This document shows, piece after piece, positions 56,230 through 64,000 of a stretch of DNA of 64,000 nt; the first letter of the stretch is position 1; each line of letters opens with the position of its first letter. The notes under the pieces were generated by a model. The model was not told the DNA's origin and made no database searches. It worked only from the letters and a program-made list of their open reading frames with translations. Made by a program: the position numbers and the translations under genes. This stretch comes from Prorocentrum cordatum. Its lineage: Eukaryota; Sar; Dinophyceae; Prorocentrales; Prorocentraceae. The stretch is from positions 140,001 to 204,000 of the forward strand of contig CAUYUJ010018337.1 of NCBI GenBank assembly GCA_963575745.1, written 5' to 3'.

Positions 56230-57405
56230 CGGGTTAGAGCCCCCAGGGGGCTCTAACACTAACATGGCATGTTGGAGCTCCCTGGGAGCTCTAACATCGC
56301 ATGTTAGAGCTCCAATGGAGCTCTAACATAGCATGTTATATTATGTTAGAGCTCCCTGGAAGCTCGAACATCGTATGTTAGAGCTCCGTGGGAGCTCTAA
56401 CATGCCATGTTAGAGTTCCCAGGGAGCTCTAACATAGCATGTTAGAGTATGTTGGAGCTCCCTGGGAGCTCTGACATGCTATGTCCGAGCTCCCTGGGAG
56501 CGCTAACATCGTATGTTAGAGCTCCAATGGAGCTCTAACCTAACATGAAACATTATGTTAAAGCTCCATGGGAGCTCTAACATCGTATGTTAGAGCTCCG
56601 CGGGAGCTCTAACATCGTATGTTAGAACTCCGTGGGACCTCTAACATGTCATGTTATAGCTCCCTGGGAGCTGAAACATGTCATGTAAGAGCTCCCAGGG
56701 AACTCCCTGGCACCTCTAACCTAGCATATTAGACCTCACAGGGAGCTCTAACATGTCATGGTAGAGCGCCAGGAAGTTCTAACATATTATGTTGGCACTC
56801 CCAGAGAGCTCAAACATGGCATGTTCGAGCTCCGACGGAGCTCTAACATAGCATCTTGGAATATGTTAGAGCTCCCTGGGAGCTCTAACATCGTATGTTA
56901 GAGCTCCATTAGAGCTCCAATGGAGCTCTAACATAGCATGTTATATTATGTCAGAGCTCCCTGGGAGTTCTAACATCGTATGTTAGAGCTCCGTGGGAGC
57001 TCTAACACGGCGGCGGCGGCGGCGGCGGGTAGGTTAGACCGACCAGGGAGCTCTAACATAGCATGTTAGAGCTCCCAGGGAGCTCTAACATGCTACGTTA
57101 GAGCTCCCATATTAGAGCTCCCTGGGAGCTCTACCATACCGAGCTCCAACGGAGCTCTAACTTAGCATGTTAGAATATTTTAGCGCTCCCTGGGAGCTCG
57201 AACATATTATGTTAGAGCTCTGTGCGAGCTCTAACATGCTCCAACATGCTATGTTAGAGCTCCCAGGGAGATCTAACATGGTGTGTTAGAGCTCCAACGG
57301 AGCTCTAACATAGCATGTTAGAGTATGTTAGAGCTCACTGGGAGCTCTAACATGGTATGTTAGAGCTCCGTGGGGGCTCTAGCATGGCATGTTAGAGCTC
57401 CCGGC
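56230..57405. repeat. chained palindrome array A6
   Basis: About 30 units with more diverged centres and some spacer variants ('gttatattatgtt'). A GGC tract at 57005-57028 is again followed by 'gggtaggttaga.c.accagggagctctaac'. Confidence 0.95.
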
Positions 57406-57685
57406 CTCCTCGTCGGAAGCGCCCCCCCTCGACTGGCTGGGATCAGGGCTGGTTTAGGTGGATGTTGTTGATGTGTTTTTGATGTGATTATGGTCTTTCC
57501 TGTTGTTTGATGTACTCCGATTACGACGATGTCATGTTTTTCTGATTGTGATGATGACGATGTTTATTGCGATGGTAATGATAATTTCGAATGGCGACCA
57601 TCCGATCGTATATATATATACAATCAACAGCATCTCCATCAACATCATCACCATCATCACCACCATCATCACCATCAGCATCATC

Positions 57686-57722
<37 letters not shown>

Positions 57723-57795
57723 TAGCGGGGGGACGGCGCGCGGACGTGCCCAATGGGATGACGACGACGACGACGACGGCGGGGGGGACGGCTCG
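57406..57795. other. non-array island with CAT and GAC tracts
   Basis: Unique sequence to about 57600, then CAT/CAC and GAC trinucleotides. The right edge is the inverted copy of 52470-52530. No gene recognised. Confidence 0.6.
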
Positions 57796-58250
57796 ATGGG
57801 AGCTCTAACATGCGATGTTAGAGGTCCCATCGAGTATGGGAGGCAACTCTAACATGCTGTTAACATAGCAAGTTAGAGTATGGTTGAGCTCCTTGGGAGT
57901 TCTAACATCGTATGTTAGAACTCCGTGGGACCCCTAACATGTCATGTTATAGACAGCCCCCTCGGAGCTGAACCATGTGATGCCAGGGAACTCCCTGGCA
58001 CCTCTAACCTTGCATGTTAGACCTCCCAGGGAGCTCTAACATTGCATGTTAGAGCTCCAACGGGGCTCTAACATAGCACGTGCGATTATATGAGAGCTCC
58101 CTGGGAGCTCTAACATGGCATGTTCGAGCTCCAGTGGCGCTCTAACATACATAGCATGTTAGATTATGGTAGAGCCCCAATGGAGCTCGAACATCGTATG
58201 TTAGAGCTCCGTGGGAGCTCTAACATGATATGTTAGAACTCCGTGGACGC
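57795..58250. repeat. chained palindrome array A7
   Basis: About 11 units, more diverged than the other arrays, ending at 'gttagaactccgtggacgcacg'. Confidence 0.9.
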
Positions 58251-58435
58251 ACGAAGTCAGCGCCTGAAATCAATATAGCAGCACCTGCTCCCAAAACGAA
58301 GTAGTCGAGGATCGAGCTCGCGGCGGGGCTCCGACAGGTGGGCGCTGTGGGGGCCATAAGGAGCACACCCAATTTGCGAACAAATCCAAAGCCTTCCAAA
58401 ACTTCAGGAGCCATATTCCAGCCCCCTGCGCCGCG

Positions 58436-59236
58436 TCAGCGCGGCGAAAGAGCCAGCACGCGAGCCAGGCTGCACGCCTCGACTTTCTTCTGCAGGTTGT
58501 CCTGTGCCCGCGTGAGATCCGTGAGCATATGTCCCTGTGCCCGCAGGAGAGCCAGAATCTCATCCATCTTCTCGTCCTTGTTGTTATGTGCGTTGGTCAA
58601 GAAATTGAGCATCGTGGTGGTGACGGTGGTTAGCCCGTCCTGCTGTTGCTGCTGCTGCGGAAGCTTCTGCTGCCACTGCTGTGCTCCTGCTGTATCAGCT
58701 CCTGCTGTTGCAGCTCCTGATAACGCAGCTCTTGAGCTGTTCCAGCTTTTCCAGTTGTTCTTCTCTCCTGCAGCTGTTCCAGCTTCTTGCTGATGGCCTT
58801 CACTTTGCCATTGCTCTCCTCTGCCCTCTCTGGCCTTGACCTTGGCCTTCCCCGTCGACCTCCAGTCCTCCGCTTCATCGTCTTCCCGCTTCTGGACGTA
58901 GCTCGAGTGGAGCTCCACAGTGCTCATGATGGTAGAGCACCATGCTGTCTTGTCCTCATCCGAACCCTGTGGGCAAGCATCATGGAACCAACGATGATTA
59001 TTCTTTACATTCTTGATGTGGTCCTGCGAAATCTGGCGCGCCGGGGCTGCCCATGTGTCGCGCGGTAAACAATGCCACCAGGGCTCATTAGGTTCCCCAC
59101 TCGTCTTCGAAACGTACTCCGTAACTTGTAGCCATGGAGCACCAATGCGTCCAGTGCCAGGGTCCATGATGACGGTTTCTGGACATGGGCCAGGAGGTCC
59201 TCCTGCGCTGCCCCCCCCCCCCCCCCCATCTGGCAT
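58436..59236 (-). CDS. Trp/Cys/His-rich N-terminal module with coiled-coil tail (intact family member)
   Basis: ATG at 59236, 266 codons. It begins 'MPDGG' with a glycine run encoded by a G homopolymer. Residues ~25-105 hold 'PCPETVIMDPGTG', 'WLQVTEYVSKTSGEPNEPWW', 'HCLPRDTWAAP', 'HIKNVKNNHRWFHDACPQGS' and 'TAWCSTIMSTVELHSSY', rich in Trp, Cys and His and possibly metal-binding. A Lys/Arg/Glu-rich linker follows ('GKAKVKAREGRGEQWQ'), then an Ala/Thr/Gln-rich part and a C-terminal amphipathic region 'MDEILALLRAQGHMLTDLTR'. The same order is seen in copies at 42118-42555 (plus, truncated) and 54324-55120 (minus, frameshifted). Family not recognised. The frame near the start depends on the exact length of the G run. 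Confidence 0.65.
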   Translation of the reverse strand: MPDGGGGGGSAGGPPGPCPETVIMDPGTGRIGAPWLQVTEYVSKTSGEPNEPWWHCLPRDTWAAPARQISQDHIKNVKNNHRWFHDACPQGSDEDKTAWCSTIMSTVELHSSYVQKREDDEAEDWRSTGKAKVKAREGRGEQWQSEGHQQEAGTAAGEKNNWKSWNSSRAALSGAATAGADTAGAQQWQQKLPQQQQQQDGLTTVTTTMLNFLTNAHNNKDEKMDEILALLRAQGHMLTDLTRAQDNLQKKVEACSLARVLALSPR

Positions 59237-59263
59237 GGCAGCCTGCAGGCGCTGCAAGAAATG

Positions 59264-59292
59264 CTTTGAGCCGAGGTGCTTTCGCTACAGGA
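59264..59292 (-). other. possible relict spliced-leader sequence, third copy
   Basis: The minus strand reads TCCTGTAGC, five bases, CACCTCGGCTCAAA just upstream of the intact gene. More diverged at the leader's 3' end than the other two. Confidence 0.25.
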
Positions 59293-59307
59293 AAGCTGGG
59301 CGTGCTC

Positions 59308-59592
59308 CACTACTGCAGCGGCTGTCGCAACGGCTGTCGCAGCGGCTGTCGCAGCGGCTGTCGCAGCGGCTGTTGCAGCGGCTGTTGCAGCGGCTGTTGC
59401 AGCGGCTGTTGCAGCGGCTGTTGAAGCGGCTGTTGCAGCGGCTGTTGCAGCGGCTGTTGCAGCGGCTGTTGCAGCGGCTGTTGAAGCGGCTGTTGCAGCG
59501 GCTGCAGCGGCTGTTGCAGCGGCTGCTGCAGCGGCTGCTGCAGCGGCTGTTGCAGCAGTTGTTGCAGCGGCTGTTGCAGCGGCTGTTGCAGC
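59308..59592. repeat. 12-bp minisatellite GGCTGTTGCAGC
   Basis: About 23 units of GGCTGTTGCAGC with TGTCGC and TGTTGA variants, immediately upstream (in the minus sense) of the intact family gene. The unit contains the 9-mer CTGTTGCAG that recurs singly in the genes of the right half. Confidence 0.95.
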
Positions 59593-59795
59593 GTACTGGC
59601 GATTCTGTCACTTGTGCATCGCAGCCTCAGTCGTCCCAGAGGTGAAGTCGAAACGGAAGATCGCCCTCACGCTCGCCAGTTTCTGGGTTGAGCTCTACTA
59701 CTGCAGCGGCTGTTGCAGCGGCTGTTGCAGCGGCTGTTGCAACGTACGGGCGATTCTGTTACTTCTGCATCGCAGCCTCAGTCGTCCCCACCACG
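59592..59795. repeat. duplicated flank of the 12-bp minisatellite
   Basis: 'gcgattctgtcacttgtgcatcgcagcctcagtcgtccc' after the array is repeated at about 59750-59790. In front of the second copy is a shorter stretch of four units (59700-59745), so array and flank were duplicated together. Confidence 0.8.
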
Positions 59796-59862
59796 TACCA
59801 CGTCTGGGTAGTGGCCACTGCGCGCACAAGACAGCGGAGCTGGGCAGCCTCGCAAATGGCGC

Positions 59863-61099
59863 TCATAATGTCCTACAGACATATAAGAAGCTGTATGCGC
59901 AGCGCCTGACCGCAAGCCCCTGCTGCGACGCGACCTTGTTGTCAGCACGGGGGAAGTGCGCGATCACATGCTTCTCAACCTCTCCGCATTGTTTGTCGGG
60001 GAAGGACGCGACCACTTGCATCTCATCGTAGCTGAGCTTGTGCCCGCGCATGAAGCTTCGGTCGTTTCCTCGCCACCCCCATCCTCCATTCCATCGCCAT
60101 GAAGGGTCGCTCGTCGTGCCGATGTAGACGGAGCGCCCAGAGGCGATGGCACGATCGTGGGGGTGCCGCACGCGCTTCATCACTAGACCAACGTCGATGT
60201 CGATGAGGGGCTGGTGTACAAACATCGATTGCATGCCGCGACAATCACTAAGCACCTCTCGAGCGTCCTCCCGGGCGCCTTCCCACATTATCTTAAGCCG
60301 CGTCTCTCGGCTGCGCGAGCGCATGCGACGCCTGGCAGGCGCTGTCACTCTTTTGCCGTTGTCGTCGAAACAGGCGGCCTTCGCGAACTGAAATGCGCTG
60401 CCGCCGTCGACCCCTGCAAAGGCCCTCGGGCTCCGAACTCCAGAGGCCTTGTCGCCACCGTCGCTGCATCCTGCTCGGCCCTCGACAGCGTCGGTAGGCG
60501 GTCCCCCGCGTGAAAGGTCGAGCCCCAGGCGATCTGTGATGAACGAAAATGTGTCATTGTTCCCCTTGCCCATGCCACCACCATTGACGCCCTCGGCGCT
60601 GATGGTGTCATTGGCCATGACCATGACCTTGACGTTCACGCCGCAAGGCCCTCGAGCTGCTCCGCCGTCTCCGACGCTCCCCGGGGGAAGCGGCGATGCT
60701 GATGCTGGATGCACCTGTGCTGGAGAGGGCGATGCTGTCTGGATCTCGCAGACCCTGATCTCTGGAGGCGATGCCGACGGCTCTTGCAAGCCCTTCTCTG
60801 GAGGAAGCGATGCTGTCTGGATCTCGCGATGCTCTGCGGGTGCCGCCAGCGGCGCCCACGCCCGCTGCAAAACCTCACTGGTTGGCTTGTTGCGGACTCG
60901 CAGCGGCGGCGGCCACGGTCCTAACGTCCACAGCAACTCTGGCTTCAACATAGAGCGTCATGCCTGCAGTGGCCTCGTCATCCGAGCCGCCGAACATGTC
61001 TCGCAGAAGGCGGGCAGACACCGACTGCGAGTCCGCGCTGGGAGACCCCTGGGATGAGGTGCTGAATAAAGGATCCCCCATGGTTCTTGTCCCAGCCAT
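59863..61099 (-). CDS. protein with GIY-YIG-like C-terminal domain
   Basis: Candidate ATG at 61099 ('MAGTRTMGDPLFSTSSQGSP...DMFGGSDDEATAGMTLYVEA'). The frame changes by one base near 60890, so an intron or error lies there. From 60880 to the stop at 59863 it is continuous. A Ser/Pro-rich region with a repeated 'EIQTAS.P' motif (60700-60830) leads to 'VNVKVMVMANDTISAEGVNG', then 'RSRSRETRLKIMWEGAREDA'. The C-terminal ~110 residues read 'SGRSVYIGTTSDPSWRWNGG' and later 'GEVEKHVIAHFPRADN'. This fits the GIY-YIG layout of a tyrosine strand, an Arg-containing helix and a later Glu (family knowledge), though the first GIY is not clear. It could be a structure-specific nuclease or a transposon-derived domain. 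Confidence 0.5.
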
Positions 61100-62500
61100 G
61101 GGGAACTAGCTTGGGCCAATATGGCAAGATGATGTAAGGATGCGAATCCTGTCGCGGATCTGCTGGGGTGCTCGGGGCTCTGTGGGGTCCTGGGTGTGGT
61201 GCCCTAGGGCCCTAGGGCCCTCTCTGGTGACCTCTTCCTCCTCGCTTGCTGCGCCCAGCTGGTGGCGACCGGGGAGGTACTGGGCACCAGAAAGCCGAAG
61301 GCCAGAGGCTAGAACAAGTCGAACCAGGCAGCCCAAGCATCCAAGCGCCTAGCGCCTAGCGGCCTGGAGAGTGAGACAATCTGCATACTAAGGAATGCAG
61401 TTGATCTGAATGTGGGCGTCTTTCTCCGCATCTCTGAGCTCAGGGATGCATGGGGGCGCCTGTGCTCGCTGTTCCAGCCAGGCGCAGCAAATGCGCAGAG
61501 CCCTATCGTGGGCCCATTCCCACTCGCGCCAGTAACAGATGCTCTCGCGGGCACCTTAGCTCAGAGCGTGATGCGCTCCACCCCCCTCCTCCCACCTGGA
61601 CTCCTCCTCCTGCTCCTCCTCCTAGCCTCGTCCTCCTCGTCATCGTCATCCTGGTTCCCCCACGTGGGTCTGCGGGGGCGCCGCGGCCGCCCGCGGCAGC
61701 GCCGCCCGCCACCAGGGACCTGGGGGGTGGGGGGGCGCAGGAGCTGTTGCAGCGGAGGCGCAGCAGACGGCGAGAGGAGACGAGTCGGAGAAGCTCGCCG
61801 TTTTGTTGTCACGCTTCTATGCATAAACAGCTGTTCCTACGATGCCTGGCCCTATCGAACCTCGGGCGCGCGCCCGCATGCCTATCGCTAGGAGCCTAGT
61901 GGACAGGCTTCCGCACGCCGAGAGACGGAGGGCGGCGCTCCTCTGGGGAGAGCTTGAAAGGGAAACTACAAATTACCTGCCTCCAGTACGACAACGGCGG
62001 CACGCCGAACGGAGGCGCTGTTGCAGCGGAGCGCTGGCCACAAAGACTCTGCCGATTCCGCACAACCGCCCCCATCCCAGCCCCTTCCCATTCCCCTCGC
62101 CACTGCCATCCCCCTGAGTAAGTCAACTGGCAACCTGAGGCCAGCGAGCTAGATACCAGGGTCCCTGAACGAGTGGCACGCTCCTAAAATGAGACGCACG
62201 AGAGGACAATACCACACACAATACATGTACTTCGTGTTGAAATGTGTGCTAATCATATACAATCACACACACACACACCTCAGTCGCGCAGCCGGTTCAG
62301 CATCAAGGAAAACCGCAAGACAAACCCAGTCCGCACAGCGTCAAAGCGTATGCGGTGGGCCGCACAGGCGTGCCACTGTTACAGTATAAGGCAAACTTCA
62401 GGTCACCCGCGCCGAGGGGTATCTGACAGACAGTCACCGCCCGACGCGACTGGAAGCACTTCGCCGACCGGGTTAGGCGCCCGAGAACTTGCGGTGTTCA
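61100..62500. other. spacer between two minus-strand genes
   Basis: Mostly unique sequence with a CCT-rich stretch (61585-61650) and a CA tract (62260-62280). Single CTGTTNCAG motifs lie at 61469, 61744, 62018 and 62376. No gene recognised. Confidence 0.45.
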
Positions 62501-62501
62501 G

Positions 62502-63919
62502 TCATGCTAGCCGCCCACAACCCCACTCGAAATGTATGCGAGGGTGCCGCGTACTCGAATGTTGTGCGCATCTGTTGCATAGCGGAAGGCAGGGCTCATC
62601 CGAGAGGCGCATCTGTGCAGGTCGACCAAAACTGGCGCTGACAGGAGCAATGCCTAAACCAGAACTGGCGTGTCGCAGTCGACTGTTGCAGTCTACCAGA
62701 AGCGCGCTCGGAGAAGCCCCGCGATTTACTGTGACAGTCTGTGCAAGCTGTGAGCTGCTCCCAGACGCGGGCTGGTCCCACCGAGGCTCACAGAGTTGCT
62801 TTGCCTCGTCGGGGTGCGTGTAATACATGGGCGCGACTCTGTCGCACAGCGTTTTTGGGTGCGGGCGACTGTCGTAGTTGCCATGGTACTGCACCTGCGC
62901 GTCCACGAGGATCCCGAAGATGTATTCCCTGAAACAATAGCCATTGATGTTCTGCTTCATGCCTCCGATCCAGTACTTGTACTCGCGCCTGTGGAAGTCC
63001 CATTCTGCCTTGATCACAACGTGCGCGTAGTATTGGTGCTGCGGTTGCACCAGGCAGAAGACGATGTCTCCTTTCTGCACGGTGGACGCCTCCTTCACGA
63101 CGCAGCCAGGGCCCACTTCCGCTGTTACAGCTTGGATGGGGTGAAAGGTGCAGAAGTCGTGCGACCGCGCCAGGAGGCCACATGGAGCTTCCCGAGCTCG
63201 GGTACCACACGGGGAAGCCGGCTAGGAGGTACTCATGTATCATCTTGTTCCTCTATGCCCGCAGCTTTAATTCCAGAACGAACTTGTCGGGGTCCGACGC
63301 TGCACCCGACCAGCGTCCAGTCCTTATGGAGCACGGGAATGGCCTCATGCGGGGGCGACAAAACAAAGGGTGGAAGGCGCTGCGGCTTGCTCTGCTCGAC
63401 GACTGCAGCCTCCTCGGGGGGCAACATGGCGATGGACTTGTAACCTTTGGACTGCTCCGCCGTCTGACCGACCTTTGCACGTAGTGGGAAGGCTGACATG
63501 GCTCTTGCAGCTATGCGGGTATTCGTCGTCTGTTCCGCCTGCCGCTTAAGAAGTTTCCCGCCCTCGATAAGCTCCTCGCTGTGCTTCATGGTGGCAGAAA
63601 CCGTCGTCGCCCGTGTGGCTGACCCACGTGGGGCCTGGGATAAGAGCTGGCGCCGTTCAGCCTCCATGTGTTCCTGCCGCGCTCGTTCTGGCTCGGGCTT
63701 GTAGTGGTCCGCCTCTTGTCGCAGCTGCTCTCTCGTCATCGGCGGCGGCGGCGGCACGACCCTGCCCGATAAATCGATTGGCCGTGGCGGGCGGGAGGGC
63801 ATCCGTTTCGGAAGAGGCTGGCCCTCCGCGAGCGCGTCACTGACCCTCTTCGCTGGCGCGAGTCTTTGTCTCCAATCATCCTCCTCCTGCCGAAGCGGAG
63901 ATGTGAGAGGAGCACGCAT
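62502..63919 (-). CDS. unrecognised conserved-looking gene, several exons or frames
   Basis: A first frame from ATG 63919 gives a charged, Pro/Gln-rich stretch ('MRAPLTSPLRQEEDDWRQRL ... PPPPPMTREQLRQEADHYKP') reaching 'PHEAIPVLHKDWTLVGCS'. The sense then moves through two other frames ('DPDKFVLELKLRA', 'MIHEYLLAGFPVWYPSSGSS') to 'GPGCVVKEASTVQKGDIVFC', then 'LVQPQHQYYAHVVIKAEW', 'YKYWIGGMKQNINGYCFREY' and 'PMYYTHPDEAKQLCEPRW', open to 62502. The 'KGDIVFC.VQP...YAH.V' strand pattern faintly recalls the S24/LexA peptidase fold, but I see no catalytic pair and make no claim. Changes of frame near 63240 and 63120 may be introns. The gene may extend beyond the right edge. Confidence 0.45.
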
Positions 63920-64000
63920 CCCGCGCCGTGCATGGCTTTCTGGCCGCGTCCGTGCCGTGACAGGAGCATCCCGCGCCGTGCTGCGGGTGCGCCCTCTGCC

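Noticed and set aside
59276-60031. Poly-alanine protein from the 12-bp minisatellite
   Set aside because: The frame exists only because the unit is 12 bp. The minus strand is equally open as an Asn/Ser/Arg/Cys repeat.

Overview
This window looks like nuclear DNA from a GC-rich, gene-poor, repeat-dense protist, most likely a dinoflagellate. Nearly all recognisable genes lie on the minus strand in a one-way series. One gene encodes a small HU/histone-like protein of the kind dinoflagellates use on chromatin. A short sequence resembling a relict dinoflagellate spliced leader sits upstream of one multi-copy gene. There are no bacterial operons, Shine-Dalgarno sites, tRNAs or rRNAs. The assignment is inference; I cannot name a species.

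Bases 1-31,200 hold almost no genes. They are packed with microsatellites, long minisatellites and at least ten families of short (125-240 bp) non-coding elements with terminal inverted repeats (MITE-like), several inserted inside one another. One has a clear 8-bp and another a clear 5-bp target duplication. The only protein-like remnant is a broken minus-strand reading region at 13.2-14.3 kb.

Bases 31,570-52,470 contain a tandem duplication with a 10,272-bp period. Each unit carries, on the minus strand, a proline-rich CxxC protein gene, a gene for a large protein with a lysine-rich tail, and a kinase-like gene. In copy 1 the kinase-like gene runs into a 2-oxoglutarate/Fe(II) oxygenase-like domain. 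The copies carry different lesions: copy 1 has a stop in the kinase and a frameshift in the second gene, while copy 2 has a stop in the second gene and has lost most of the oxygenase domain at the duplication junction.

From 33.3 to 58.3 kb the spacers, and one kinase intron, are filled by about 6 kb of chained palindromes built on GTTAGAGCTCC...GGAGCTCTAAC alternating with AACATnnnATGTT. A second palindrome family, centred on CAATCGATTG, is embedded at two places. These arrays, a 9-mer (CTGTTNCAG, always in this orientation on the plus strand) that recurs through the genes, and a three-copy gene family with a Trp/Cys/His-rich N-terminus and a coiled-coil tail mark the right half. None of them was noticed to the left of 31.5 kb, apart from one isolated 9-mer.

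Bases 58.4-64.0 kb carry the intact member of the three-copy family, a gene with a GIY-YIG-like C-terminal domain, and an unrecognised gene that runs towards the right edge, all on the minus strand. Exon borders are inferred by eye and many are uncertain.
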